DNA of 64,000 nucleotides from Thiothrix fructosivorans (lineage in GTDB: Bacteria > Pseudomonadota > Gammaproteobacteria > Thiotrichales > Thiotrichaceae), in contig NZ_JAFMPM010000006.1 of assembly GCF_017349355.1 (NCBI RefSeq), positions 1,612,001-1,676,000 on the forward strand, written 5' to 3'. The translations under genes were made by a program, and so were the position numbers. A model generated the notes under the pieces. That model had not been told where the DNA came from, searched no databases, and saw only the letters and a program-made list of their open reading frames with translations. Position 1 is the stretch's first letter; every line of letters begins with the position of its first letter. Shown piece after piece: positions 48,301-57,119 of this stretch.

Positions 48301-48542
48301 GCAAAAGCGTGGATAAGCCGCAGGTGAAACGTGGCGAAGCGGTGGTTTATACGCTGATGGTGAGTAATACGGGGTCGGATGATGCGTCGGGTGTGCAGGT
48401 GCACGATGTATTGCCGGGGTCGTTACAGTTTCAACGGGCAAGTCCAGTCGGTGAATATGATTCGCTGACGGGGGTGTGGAGGGTCGGCTGGTTGGCTGCT
48501 TCGGCGCAGCGGCAGTTGCAGATTACTGCGCAAGTACGGTGA
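45396..48542 (+). CDS. Secreted DUF11 / SdrD B-like repeat surface protein
   Basis: This 1048-residue protein has a signal peptide (LWLVVCVLLLCFTPLTYAA). The N-terminal and central parts contain DUF11-like beta-sandwich repeats: TTTPAAGETFTYTLRYRC, VLEIRNTGNVTDTRLEVQDV. Two SdrD B-like domains follow near residues 742-845 and 848-965 (GLGDYVWFDRNGDGRQDA and ALGDRVWLDANGDGAQDA), with Ca2+-binding-type Asp-rich turns. A final DUF11 repeat (SISKSVDKPQVKRGEAVVY) ends in LQITAQVR with no sorting signal, membrane helix or further repeat. Such proteins are adhesins or matrix proteins. The ATG at 45396 is preferred over the in-frame TTG at 45390. Confidence 0.85.
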   Translation: MQNNNNRPMRVNAALWLVVCVLLLCFTPLTYAAGADLLVVKQVSTTTPAAGETFTYTLRYRCASITALYCAAPTITDTLPAPLKLVSYTPMGGSVADATLVGKTLTWRLATPPDGLPEGVPADGLAAGSTGILKVQVKFPTCNSAAPPVSVSNVAIAETGGIASTSTAPDVIVPVGIDAACPTPPPAPSVGFAKTGSADFVQPGGMERWSVSLPSSATAYTVIEHVPAGMQVYVAAATNTPKLMNYPEVDCTADGVDDFHPLSLPILNWAVSEQAAGRSSNLHDANGNPTGCVATALPSGATVVSIKRLRWAVAANLAKQTLDLRFVVDGNYVGDGIRNCTESSQHGTSCAPIIPVLGQGEPILSLSKITPTGGVVSPDASTIVYTVPSWKPLVAPAPFSNDHVYRVSLGVDELSGTGTQYPILEDVLPAGLDYVTGQGGNWWRVAVPSSGVATDQVACLFPRFSRVVQADGRVKLRWEFPGCQLPVGRSDNGVAVYFSARIRPGIPATTLITNVAQYATGDHPLVTCVNGADAGKTAQAFCRSSNANFNVPELTTLDSVKWVKGALDNAFSRTPNTGKTDLSGAGTYVLEIRNTGNVTDTRLEVQDVLPALGDTAQVTGVARGSQWSVERSGDIVLQRVAADGSVSAVPASEVQDSTNGAQSFQFTWLPAGGLLPGEKLRITVPVRQLAGEATPANLSVAWNSFTYTASYDDTTTHTTETLLTTEPPKVGLMMVDTAAVAGLGDYVWFDRNGDGRQDASEPPLEGVTVRVYDGTTLVAETLTDGAGHYAFWGLLPNHAYSVKLDKPDDYLAGNPLGGMPPQGIDVASTGAAGSFAADYDMGLTLPAALGDRVWLDANGDGAQDADEGGVAGVTVTLKTAAGVSAAVTQTNAAGAYGFANVQPGTYFLEFSDLPAGYVPTARGMTGDRQTDSDVDAAGKTGLMTLEAGVQDFSWDLGLSLPRSVDLSISKSVDKPQVKRGEAVVYTLMVSNTGSDDASGVQVHDVLPGSLQFQRASPVGEYDSLTGVWRVGWLAASAQRQLQITAQVR

Positions 48543-48554
48543 TATACTGCGGCG

Positions 48555-49454
48555 ATGCAATATTCATTTCTTGACCGATTTTCCCCTTACTTGCTGCTGG
48601 TGCTGACGATTCTGTTCTGGGCAGGTAATTTTAATTTGGCGCGGGCTATCCATGTCGATGTGCCGCCGTTGGGCTTGTCGTTTTGGCGCTGGGCGGTGGC
48701 GGCGTTGATTTTGTTGCCGTTTGCGTGGTCGGCGATGCGGGGGGCGTTGCCGTTGGCACAAACGCATTGGCGATTGGTGTTGGCGTTGGCGGTGTTGGGT
48801 ATCGCGGGGTTTAACAGTTTGGTGTATGTCGGTTTGCAAACCACGACGGCGACGAATGGGGTGTTGCTGCAATCGGTCACGCCGATCACGATGATTTTGC
48901 TGGCAAGTTGGGTATTGCATGAGAAAAGCCATGCTTGGCAATGGCTGGGGATCGGGGTGTCGTTGCTGGGGGTATTGGTGATTATTACGCGGGCGGATGT
49001 CAGCGTGTTACAGCAGTTGGCATTCAATCGCGGCGATGTGTGGATTGTGGCAGCAACCTTGGATTGGTCGTTGTATACGGTATTGTTGCGCAAGCTCCCA
49101 GAGGGGTTGAAGGGCTTGCCGATTTTGGGATTTACGGTGAGTCTGGGGGCGTTGGCGATTTTGCCGCTGTATGTGTATGAAAGCGTGACGTTTCAGATCA
49201 TGCCGTTCACGGCGCTGAGCGTGGCGAGCATTGCGTATGTGGCGGTGTTTCCGTCGTTGTTGTCGTATATGTTTTGGAATCATGCCACGCAACGGTTGGG
49301 TGTGAGTCGCACGGGGCAGTTTAGCCATTTGATGCCGGTGTTTGGGATTTTGTTGGCGACGCTGTTGCTGGGGGAACGCTTGCAGTTTTACCATGCAATC
49401 GGGATGATATTGGTAGCTGCTGGGATTTTGCTGGCAAACAAGAAAAGGATTTGA
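48555..49454 (+). CDS. EamA/DMT-family transporter
   Basis: This 299-residue inner-membrane protein has ten hydrophobic helices in two five-helix EamA repeats ([17 protein letters not shown] and [21 protein letters not shown]). Key motifs are [12 protein letters not shown] in TM1 and [19 protein letters not shown] in the second repeat. Members export amino acids, nucleosides or other metabolites; the substrate is unknown. It starts 12 bases after the DUF11 gene, so the two may be co-transcribed. Confidence 0.9.
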   Translation: MQYSFLDRFSPYLLLVLTILFWAGNFNLARAIHVDVPPLGLSFWRWAVAALILLPFAWSAMRGALPLAQTHWRLVLALAVLGIAGFNSLVYVGLQTTTATNGVLLQSVTPITMILLASWVLHEKSHAWQWLGIGVSLLGVLVIITRADVSVLQQLAFNRGDVWIVAATLDWSLYTVLLRKLPEGLKGLPILGFTVSLGALAILPLYVYESVTFQIMPFTALSVASIAYVAVFPSLLSYMFWNHATQRLGVSRTGQFSHLMPVFGILLATLLLGERLQFYHAIGMILVAAGILLANKKRI

Positions 49455-49455
49455 T

Positions 49456-50256
49456 GTGGATAAGCAACGCATTCTGAAGATTTTAGCGGTATTGGGTGAG
49501 CCAACTGATAACCGTCCGTGGCGCGATTATTCCGCTTATGGGTTGACGGCGGCGGATGCACCGACGCTGGTGGAATTGGTGGCGGATAATAGTTTTGTGG
49601 AAAGCGAGGGTGCGGATTATTGGGTGCCGCTGCATTCGTGGCGGGCATTGCTGCATTTGATGCCTGCTGGTTTACCTGAGTTGATCGGCATTTTTGACGT
49701 GGTGGCGGAAGACGATTGGGCGCACGATGAAATTCCGCTGGTGGTCGCAGCGGCGGGCGAAGCGGCACTCGATCCGCTACTGGATTATGTGCTGGATAAG
49801 CGTAACGATGAATTTGCGATTCCACTGGCGTTGCAGTGTTTGGTGGAAATCGGTAATCGGCATCGCAAGTTGCGTAAACCCGTGATTGAGCGCTTGGTAT
49901 ATGGCTTGAAGCATACGGCAGTGCGGGATTATGGTTTGCGCGGGTTGATTGTGGCGGAGTTGGTGTCATTGCGTGCGGTGGAAGCAATGCCTGCGATTCG
50001 AGCGGCGTTTGCAGAGGATCAAGTGGATTGGACGGTCAGCGGTGACTTGGAAGACGTGGAGCTGGGCATGGGTTTGCGTACAAAACGCGATACGCCCCGC
50101 CCTAGTTATAAAGCAGTTCAAGAGGATGCCGCTGACGAGGATGACGATAATGAGCCGCTGGTGGAACAGGTGATTCGTGCCGAACCGAAGATTGGGCGCA
50201 ATGAGCCTTGCCCGTGTGGCAGTGGCAAGAAATACAAAAAATGTTGTATGCCGTAA
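49456..50256 (+). CDS. SEC-C motif protein with HEAT-like repeats
   Basis: This 266-residue cytosolic protein uses GTG at 49456 (AAAAGGA upstream) one base after the EamA stop. The first 200 residues are alpha-helical repeats with HEAT-like character ([38 protein letters not shown]). An acidic linker ([15 protein letters not shown]) follows, then a terminal SEC-C zinc motif [18 protein letters not shown], as in SecA. The motif binds zinc and often targets SecB or ribosomes. The function of the whole is unknown; chaperone-like or regulatory roles are possible. Confidence 0.75.
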   Translation: MDKQRILKILAVLGEPTDNRPWRDYSAYGLTAADAPTLVELVADNSFVESEGADYWVPLHSWRALLHLMPAGLPELIGIFDVVAEDDWAHDEIPLVVAAAGEAALDPLLDYVLDKRNDEFAIPLALQCLVEIGNRHRKLRKPVIERLVYGLKHTAVRDYGLRGLIVAELVSLRAVEAMPAIRAAFAEDQVDWTVSGDLEDVELGMGLRTKRDTPRPSYKAVQEDAADEDDDNEPLVEQVIRAEPKIGRNEPCPCGSGKKYKKCCMP

Positions 50257-50271
50257 AGGAGTTAAGTACAG

Positions 50272-50631
50272 ATGGCATACAGCGGTAACAAAGGGCTAAC
50301 GCGTCTTATTAAGGCAGGGTGCTATTCGTGGGCAGGCGCAAAAGCGGCTTACCAGAACGAGGAGGCTTTTCGGCAAGAGGTTTGGGTATTGCTACTAGCT
50401 GTGCCTCTGGCGCTGTGGTTGGGTGAGGACGGCGTAGAAAAATCGCTGTTAATCGGGAGTCTTTTGCTGTTGTTAATGGTGGAGCTGTTGAATTCCGCTA
50501 TTGAGGCGGTAGTGGATCGCATCGGTACAGAACAGCATCCGTTGTCAGGGCGAGCGAAAGATATGGGATCAGCCGCCGTGACAGTGGCGGTTGTGAATGT
50601 CATTAGCGTTTGGTTATTCGTGCTTTCTTGA
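50272..50631 (+). CDS. dgkA: Diacylglycerol kinase
   Basis: This 119-residue inner-membrane enzyme phosphorylates diacylglycerol in lipid recycling. It has the N-terminal amphipathic helix (LTRLIKAGCYSWAGAKAAYQNEEAFRQE, split here as AAYQNEEAFRQE) and three TM helices. The family signature ELLNSAIEAVVDRIG is followed by KDMGSAAVTVAV. Length equals the E. coli enzyme (about 120). AAAGGAG precedes the ATG. It is the last gene of the run from the DUF11 gene. Confidence 0.94.
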   Translation: MAYSGNKGLTRLIKAGCYSWAGAKAAYQNEEAFRQEVWVLLLAVPLALWLGEDGVEKSLLIGSLLLLLMVELLNSAIEAVVDRIGTEQHPLSGRAKDMGSAAVTVAVVNVISVWLFVLS

Positions 50632-50641
50632 TTTAGGTCAA
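50628..50641 (+). promoter_or_regulatory. FNR/Anr-like box upstream of ccoNOQP
   Basis: TTGAT-TTAG-GTCAA differs from TTGAT-N4-ATCAA at one base. It overlaps the dgkA stop codon and lies 145 bases before the ccoN ATG. Oxygen control by FNR or Anr is known for cbb3 operons. No clear -10 is seen at the usual distance, so this is tentative. Confidence 0.45.
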
Positions 50642-50675
50642 AATGGGGTACGGTAAGGCGTTCGCCTCTCTTCTG

Positions 50676-50693
50676 CTGTGTGGTTTCACACAG
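50676..50693 (+). promoter_or_regulatory. Dyad between dgkA and ccoN
   Basis: CTGTGTG-GTTT-CACACAG is a perfect 7-bp hairpin. It could be a CRP/Vfr-like site (4 of 5 in each half) or a weak terminator for dgkA. No immediate T-run follows. Confidence 0.35.
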
Positions 50694-50785
50694 TATTAAC
50701 GTTTTCTTATCCGGTTTTTTACTGTATCCTTACGCCGTTTCACAGCTTCTTTTAATTTTCAATTTTGTTAACCAGAGGGCAAACG

Positions 50786-52230
50786 ATGGCTCATAGTGCT
50801 GCACTCTCCTCGGAGCAATACAACTATGATATCGTGAAGAAATTCGCGATAGTCTCAATCATCTGGGGTATCCTTGGCATGACTGCCGGGGTTTATATCG
50901 CGTCAGAATTGGCTTGGCCATTCCTGAACTTCGATGTTGCCCAGATCACTTTCGGGCGCTTGCGTCCGCTACACACCAGTGGTGTTATCTTCGGTTTCGG
51001 TGGTAATGCTCTGTTCGCGACATCCTACTATGTAGTGCAACGTACTTGCCAAACCCGTTTGGCGGGTGGTACCTTCTGGCCTAATTTCACCTTATGGGGT
51101 TGGAACTTGTCGGTTCTGATTGCTGGTTTGCTTTATTTGCAAGGCTTCACGCAAGCGCGTGAGTATGCAGAGCCGGTTTGGTTTGTCGATCTTGCCATTA
51201 CTGTTGTTTGGGTGTTTACTTCCTGATCTTCACGGTCACGCTGGTTAAACGTAATCAACCGCATATTTATGTTGCCAACTGGTTCTATATGTCGTTCATT
51301 TTGGCGACGGCGTTACTGCACATTTTCAACAACTTGGCGATGCCGATTAGTTGGAACTCACCTGTGTCATACAGCTTGTTCTCCGGTGCGCAAGATGCGA
51401 TGACGCAATGGTGGTATGGTCACAACGCGGTAGGCTTCTTCCTGACAGCGGCGTTCTTGGGGATGATGTATTACTTCGTACCTAAGCAAGCGGGTCGTCC
51501 GGTTTACTCTTACCGTTTGTCTATCATCCACTTCTGGGCATTGAGCTTCATGTACATGTGGGTAGGTACTCACCATCTGCATTGGACGGCGATCCCTGAC
51601 TGGACATCGACACTGGCAGCAACCTTCTCCATCATGCTGTTGATGCCATCTTGGGGTGGTATGATCAACGGTATCATGACGCTTTCTGGCGCATGGGACA
51701 AACTGCGTACTGACCCAATCATGATGTTCATGATTACCGCACTGTCATTCTACGGTATGTCCACGTTTGAAGGTCCGATGATGTCGTTGAAGAGCGTTAA
51801 TGCTCTGTCACATTATACTGACTGGACGGTGGGTCACGTTCACTCCGGCGCTCTGGGCTGGGTGGCAATGATTACGTTCGCTTCCTTCTACCACATGATT
51901 CCGCGTTTGTGGAATACCACGCTGTACAGTATGCAACTGGTTTACACACATTTCTTCTTGGCAACCATCGGTACTATCTTGTACATCACAGCATTGTGGG
52001 TATCGGGTATCGGTCAAGGTTTGATGTTGCGGGCTTTCGACGAATACGGCAACTTGGCGTACACCTTCGTTGAAACGGTTGCGTTCATGCATGGTCCACT
52101 GGTGGCGCGTGCGGTTGGTGGCTTGTTCTTCTTGTCTGGCATGTTGCTCATGGCTTACAACATTTACATGACTGTTTCGCGTGCACGTCAGGAATCCAGT
52201 GTTCCGGCGACTGCTGCTGCTAAAGCGTAA
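50786..52230 (+). pseudogene. ccoN: cbb3-type cytochrome c oxidase subunit I, ccoN, with a single-base frameshift
   Basis: CcoN binds heme b, heme b3 and CuB and reduces O2. Residues 1-145 (MAHSAALSSEQYNYDIVKKF... to VVWVFTS-stop) read normally, then the frame shifts by one base near 51213-51217. From 51220 [19 protein letters not shown] resumes without loss, including [23 protein letters not shown] and [12 protein letters not shown], to the C-terminus. With one extra base in the GGTGTTTAC stretch the product would be 481 residues, normal for CcoN. All other oxidase subunits are intact, so the gap is either a sequencing error or a very recent mutation. The ATG at 50786 has AGAGGG upstream. 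Confidence 0.86.
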
Positions 52231-52247
52231 TCAGGGAGAGTTGAGAT

Positions 52248-53006
52248 ATGTTTAAACACGAAAGTATCGAAACCAACTCCGGGATGTTGATTGTCCTGAC
52301 GTTAGTCGCGATTAGTATCGGTGGTCTGGTTGAAATTGTGCCGTTGCACTACATCAATGAAACCGTGGAAGATGTGAAAGACCCAGTAACAGGTCTGGAT
52401 GCAGTACGTCCTTACACGCCGTTAGAACAACGGGGTCGTGACATTTACACGCGTGAAGGCTGCTACCTGTGTCACTCCCAAATGATTCGTCCGTTCCGTG
52501 ATGAAGACTTGCGTTACGGTCACTACTCTCTGGCGGCTGAATCTAAGTACGACCACCCATTCCAATGGGGTTCTAAGCGTACTGGTCCTGATCTGGCGCG
52601 AGTGGGGGGTAAGTATTCCAACGAATGGCAAGTCCAGCATTTGATTGCACCGCGTTCGGTTGTGCCTGAGTCCATCATGCCTAACTACCCGTGGTTGAAG
52701 GAAACGGATTTGGATCTGTCTGATCTGGAAGATCGTATGGTGGCATTGAAGCGGGTAGGCGTGCCTTACTCACAAACCAAGGTCGAATACGAAGCGAACG
52801 TGAAGAAATTCGGTGAAGAGGTTGCTAAAAAGCTCGACATCAACCAAGCAGAAGTCAACTTGTTGGCGCAAGCACAAGCAGGCAACTATGACGCTAATCC
52901 AACGAACGTGAGTGAGATGGATGCGCTGGTCGCCTACCTGCAAGTGCTGGGTACGATGGTTGACTTCAAAAAGTTCGATGAAGATTACTTCATTCAATTC
53001 CGTTAA
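52248..53006 (+). CDS. ccoO: cbb3 oxidase monoheme cytochrome c subunit CcoO
   Basis: This 252-residue membrane-anchored cytochrome c passes electrons to CcoN. It has an N-terminal TM (SGMLIVLTLVAISIGGLVEI) and one heme-binding CYLCHSQ near residue 72. The axial Met region lies in ESIMPNYPWLKE, and the C-terminal VAYLQVLGTMVDFKKF fits the family. It starts 17 bases after ccoN, with GGGAG upstream. Confidence 0.95.
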   Translation: MFKHESIETNSGMLIVLTLVAISIGGLVEIVPLHYINETVEDVKDPVTGLDAVRPYTPLEQRGRDIYTREGCYLCHSQMIRPFRDEDLRYGHYSLAAESKYDHPFQWGSKRTGPDLARVGGKYSNEWQVQHLIAPRSVVPESIMPNYPWLKETDLDLSDLEDRMVALKRVGVPYSQTKVEYEANVKKFGEEVAKKLDINQAEVNLLAQAQAGNYDANPTNVSEMDALVAYLQVLGTMVDFKKFDEDYFIQFR

Positions 53007-53054
53007 TTTTCTGTGCTACTGGATAGTGGCCTGTGCTGACAAGGTGATGATCAA

Positions 53055-53279
53055 ATGCTAACAGACTTCTGGACATGGATCCTGGATCTAGGTAACAGCA
53101 AGACGGTAGCGCTGCTGATCTTCTTCACAACGTTTATGGGCATTGTTATTTACGTTTATTCCAGCCGCAAACGTGGCGAGAGGCTTGAGTCCTATCGCTA
53201 CATGCCGCTGATGGACGAAGACGAAGCCGACAAACGGGTCAAGGCAGCAGAGGCTTCCCAAGCTAAAGGTGATAAATAG
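53055..53279 (+). CDS. ccoQ: cbb3 oxidase small subunit CcoQ
   Basis: This 74-residue single-helix protein (SKTVALLIFFTTFMGIVIYVY) is followed by a charged tail (SSRKRGERLESYRYMPLMDEDE). That pattern is typical of CcoQ, which stabilises the complex. It lies between ccoO and ccoP as expected, and its stop is 2 bases before the ccoP ATG. Confidence 0.88.
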   Translation: MLTDFWTWILDLGNSKTVALLIFFTTFMGIVIYVYSSRKRGERLESYRYMPLMDEDEADKRVKAAEASQAKGDK

Positions 53280-53281
53280 TT

Positions 53282-54232
53282 ATGGCTACTCCTGTAAAAG
53301 ATCCATTGACCGGCGCAGAAACTACCGGTCACGTGTGGGATGAGACGCTGCAAGAGTTCAACAACCCGCTACCGCGTTGGTGGTTGTGGACGTTCTACGG
53401 CACTATCCTGTTTACCATTACCTACTGGATCATGTACCCATCATGGCCGATAGGTAGTTCCTACCTGAAAGGGATGTTCAACGACATCACTTATAAGACC
53501 GATGCGGGTGAAGAGAAATCAACGCACTGGAACATGCGTGCGTTATTAGCGCATGACATGCAAAACAGCGAAGAAGCACTCAAGCAACAGGAATACCTCG
53601 CTAAAGTTGGCGCGGCATCCTATGAGCAGATTGCCCAAGATGCTGATATGTCTTCTTTCGTGCGTTCTTATGGCGTTGGTATGTTTGGCGACAATTGTGC
53701 CGCTTGTCACCAAGCCGGTGGTCAAGGTGTCGTGGGTCAGTTCCCGAACTTAGTCGATGATGACTGGTTGTGGGGTGGTGATACCACTGCGATGGAAACC
53801 ACTATCCGTGGTGGTCGTTTGGGTTATATGCCTGCTTACAACACGACATTTGACACAACCCAAATGAACCAAGTGGCTAACTACGTGCTGACCCTTTCCG
53901 GTGAAGCGCCTGTGGATGCTGCCGCTGCTGCTGAAGGTCAAAAAATCTTCCAAGGTGAGACAGGTGGTTGCTACATGTGCCACACCAAGGAAGGCAAAGG
54001 GATGCACGCGCAAGGTTCAGCCAACCTGACTGACAAAGTTTGGACGATTGCGAACGTATCTGCGGCAGAAACGCCTGAAGCCAAGTTGGATGCTGTTAAA
54101 GCAGTCATCACCAAGGGTGTGAAGCGTCAAATGCCTGTTTTCGGTAAAGAGGGTCGTAACCTGTCTGATACTGAAATCAAAGTACTGGTCGCTTATCTGC
54201 AACAAATGTCTGCGGGTGCTGGTGCAAAGTAA
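53282..54232 (+). CDS. ccoP: cbb3 oxidase diheme cytochrome c subunit CcoP
   Basis: This 316-residue protein has an N-terminal domain with TM helix (WWLWTFYGTILFTITYWIM) near residues 35-55 and two cytochrome c domains. The heme motifs are CAACH near residue 139 and CYMCH near 230, with Met ligands in RLGYMPAYN and KRQMPVFG. It delivers electrons to CcoO/CcoN. A strong terminator follows, closing the ccoNOQP operon. Confidence 0.95.
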   Translation: MATPVKDPLTGAETTGHVWDETLQEFNNPLPRWWLWTFYGTILFTITYWIMYPSWPIGSSYLKGMFNDITYKTDAGEEKSTHWNMRALLAHDMQNSEEALKQQEYLAKVGAASYEQIAQDADMSSFVRSYGVGMFGDNCAACHQAGGQGVVGQFPNLVDDDWLWGGDTTAMETTIRGGRLGYMPAYNTTFDTTQMNQVANYVLTLSGEAPVDAAAAAEGQKIFQGETGGCYMCHTKEGKGMHAQGSANLTDKVWTIANVSAAETPEAKLDAVKAVITKGVKRQMPVFGKEGRNLSDTEIKVLVAYLQQMSAGAGAK

Positions 54233-54258
54233 CCTAACCTGTTTTCAGGTATGATGGA

Positions 54259-54283
54259 GGCCGGACTTGTTCCGGCCTTTTTT
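54259..54283 (+). terminator. Rho-independent terminator of ccoNOQP
   Basis: GGCCGGA (54259-54265) and TCCGGCC (54271-54277), loop of 5 bases, then six Ts, 27 bases after the ccoP stop. Confidence 0.9.
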
Positions 54284-55237
54284 ATTTAGTCGGTAAAAGG
54301 AAGACACTAGCCATGACATCCACAAAAACACTTCGATTCATTGACCTGTTTGCTGGCATGGGTGGGTTTCGACTAGGTTTTGAAAATGCTTGTAAAGTCT
54401 TGAATATTGGCTCGGAGTGCGTATTTACTTCTGAAATAAAACCTCATGCGATAACGGTTTATACGGATAATTTTCCTGATAGCCTCATTCATGGCGATAT
54501 TACACAGATTCCAGCCGCTGATATTCCTGATTTTGACGTTATGCTGGCGGGTTTTCCTTGCCAAGCCTTTAGTTGTGCGGGCAAGCGCTATGGTTTTGCG
54601 GATACGCGCGGCACATTGTTTTTTGAAGTCGAACGTATTTTGGAAGCTAAGCGTCCTGCGGCTTTTATCTTAGAAAATGTTGAAGGTTTAGTGGGGCATG
54701 ATAAAGAAAATAATACTGATGCGATTGGGCGAACACTCAGTGTTATTTTAGAAAAACTCCAATTATTGGATTATCACGTTACATGGCAAGTGTTGGATGC
54801 TAAGCATTTTGGATTAGCACAAACACGCAAACGTATTTTTATTGTTGGCACAAAAACACAAGTTGTTAATTTGACAGAGTTTCCTCAAAAAAGAGTTACT
54901 CTGAACGATGTCCTCGAAACAGACAAGCCCTGTATGGATACCAAATTGACTAAGTTATTGCTCTCACATTTCAAATTAAATGAACTACACGGAAAATCTA
55001 TCAAAGATAAACGTGGCGGTAAAGAGAATATTCATAGCTGGGATATTGGTTTGAAAGGGGAAGTTAGTGCTGAACAAAAAGAATTGCTCAATTTAATCTT
55101 ATTGTATCGCCGTAACAAAAAATGGGCTGAAGCCAAAGGTATTACATGGATGGATGGAATGCCCCTAACGGCTGCTGAAATCAGAACATTTTACCAACAT
55201 TCGCATTTGCAAACCTTGCTAAATGATTTAGTACAAA

Positions 55238-55245
55238 AAAATTAT
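55238..55245. repeat. Target-site duplication of the ISL3-family element (left; right copy 56615-56622)
   Basis: AAAATTAT flanks both ends of the element, an 8-bp duplication as known for the ISL3 family. Confidence 0.92.
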
Positions 55246-56614
55246 GGCTCTTTGGGAATTCCCGTGGAAGCCACCAGATGTAGTGTTAGCCTCATGCTGG
55301 TTGCTTCCTTGAAAATGCCAGATCCACCTGAATGTGTTGGAAGAAACGCTTCACATCCAACAACCCATAGCAGCGGCGCTTGATGACTTTCAGCTTGTTG
55401 TTCATGCCTTCGACAAAACCGGAGGTGTTGCGATCTTCAAAGTAGTTGGTGATGCCATCCTGCCATGTTTCCAGCAAGTTGAGGAATTTGTCAAAACAGG
55501 CCAGCCCTGATGCTTTAACCTTGGCCTTCCAGTCTTGTAGTTGTTGTTGGGCTTGTGCCTTGGTTTGTTCCTGTTCAAATAGCAGGTTCAGTTCATGACG
55601 CAGTAGCCAAGCATCTTTCAACTCAGGGGCGAGTAGCAGAAATTCTTCCAGTTGCCCACGCTGTTCTGCGGTCAATGACCAGTAGTGGTGACGGAACAGC
55701 CAGAGTGTCCCCTTACAGGTAGCGTAGGTATCTGCCGAAAGTGTTTGTTTGAGTTCCTGCAAGGTCTGCTTACGGAAATTGTCCACCTCCCGGTTGTAGT
55801 ATTGTGCGACATGGAAACGGTCTACCACGATAGCGACCTTGGGCAAGGTTTCCCGGACGGCATTGGCAAAACCCTCGTTCATGTCACAACATGCCCCGCA
55901 CACGGTGGTTTGCAGGTGTTCAGGAATGCTGCGCAGGAAGGCAGCTACCGTTTCTTTGAGACGGTCAGGCAACACAGCCAACACCTGCGGACGGTCATGA
56001 TCATCCAGTGAGCTGATAATCGCGGCATAGTGCTTATGGCCTTTTTTCAGGGCGATTTCATCAATGCCCAAGGTGCGTAATTGCTTAAAACCAGACCAAT
56101 CCACTTGGGTGCTGACACGACGTTTCAGCACCCCTTCCACCTCACCATAGCTGACACCACAGCGGCGGCTGACATCCATGACGGTGGAATTGCCCAACAT
56201 CTTCAACAGCCAGTCCTCAAAAGCACGGGTATGCGGGCTGCGTGGGTCATACCATTCCAGCGTCTGGGTAGTGGTCGGGTCACCTTCGCAATGGCGGCAG
56301 CGGTAACGTTTGGGGCGGATTTCAATCCAGACATCACGCCCCAGAATCGGCAAATGGCGCAAACGGATCGGTCGGTCGTAGCCATGGAATTCGGTAATCT
56401 TGTGCCCACAGCAACGACACTTCGTGAATGAAAGGCTACTTTCCACTTCCAGAATGAAATTGCCCTGTGCGTCATGGGAACTCGACTGTAAACGGACGTT
56501 GGGGAGATCAAGCGGGATTTGCAGGCTACTGTTCATGGGGGATCCTCGCTAGGGGTGCTCGGTTTTCCTCATGATACTACATGTTGTGGCTTCCACGGGA
56601 ATTCCCAAAGAGCC
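55246..56614 (-). mobile_element. ISL3-family insertion sequence (1369 bp)
   Basis: The perfect 29-bp terminal inverted repeats begin GGCTCTTTGGGAATTCCCGT at the left end and are complemented at the right end. The element carries a single transposase gene on the minus strand. It is inserted in the methyltransferase gene. Confidence 0.93.
55292..56536 (-). CDS. ISL3-family transposase
   Basis: This 414-residue transposase has an N-terminal zinc-binding region (CRCCGHKITEFHGYDR, then RYRCRHCEGDPTTT). A helix-turn-helix region lies about residues 110-145 (MDVSRRCGVSYGEVEGVLKRR). The DDE-type core shows GIDEIALKKGHKHY, DMNEGFANAV, VDRFHVAQYYN and SGFVEGMNNKLKVIKRRCYG. The frame is intact, so the element may be active. 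Confidence 0.93.
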   Translation of the reverse strand: MNSSLQIPLDLPNVRLQSSSHDAQGNFILEVESSLSFTKCRCCGHKITEFHGYDRPIRLRHLPILGRDVWIEIRPKRYRCRHCEGDPTTTQTLEWYDPRSPHTRAFEDWLLKMLGNSTVMDVSRRCGVSYGEVEGVLKRRVSTQVDWSGFKQLRTLGIDEIALKKGHKHYAAIISSLDDHDRPQVLAVLPDRLKETVAAFLRSIPEHLQTTVCGACCDMNEGFANAVRETLPKVAIVVDRFHVAQYYNREVDNFRKQTLQELKQTLSADTYATCKGTLWLFRHHYWSLTAEQRGQLEEFLLLAPELKDAWLLRHELNLLFEQEQTKAQAQQQLQDWKAKVKASGLACFDKFLNLLETWQDGITNYFEDRNTSGFVEGMNNKLKVIKRRCYGLLDVKRFFQHIQVDLAFSRKQPA

Positions 56615-57119
56615 AAAATTATTTGAAATACGAACATCCGAAAGACATTGTAACAGTGACAGACAATGGCATAACTAAGAAAGTACGTTTACCCCGCGCA
56701 GATGTTGAAAAAGGTTATAATATCGTGGCAGGTAAATTAAGCTATGAAATCAATAAAATACTTGATCCTAAAACGACCACGCCAACCTTGGTCGCGACCG
56801 ATCTTGATAGAATAGTGGTGCCAGATTCACAAGGTTTACGTAAATTAACGTTAGTCGAGCAATGCCGTTTGTTTGGTTTTCCCGATTATTTCCAATTCAA
56901 TGTCACCGACCCTTTAGCACATGATTTGTTTGGTAATACCGTACCTGTAGCTACCGTTGAAGCAGTTGCTGAGCGCGTTATTCTAGAAGGTATTTTGGGC
57001 AAAACAAGCACTAAGGTTATTGTGGAAGCACCCAAAAATCAGTCCTATTATCAATTAGCGCTGATAGCATAAGTCTATATTTTACAAGATGTTCCCCGTC
57101 ATTTTTTGGTATCCATGCG

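Larger units (their letters stand above)
54313..57072 (+). pseudogene. DNA cytosine-5 methyltransferase (type II RM), split by an ISL3-family element
   Basis: The left part (54313-55245, 311 codons) holds motif I FIDLFAGMGGFRLGF, motif IV GFPCQAFSCAG (catalytic Cys), ENV in FILENVEGL, and motif VIII QTRKRIFIVG. The right part (from 56623 to 57072) holds the end of the target region and motifs IX/X (LTLVEQCRLFGFPDYF, FGNTVPVATVEAVAERV). Without the insert and one target copy the frame reads ...LVQKNY-LKYEHPKD..., giving a 460-residue enzyme. The region is visibly more A/T-rich than its surroundings, as expected for a transferred RM unit. The enzyme is now inactive unless the element excises precisely. 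Confidence 0.9.
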
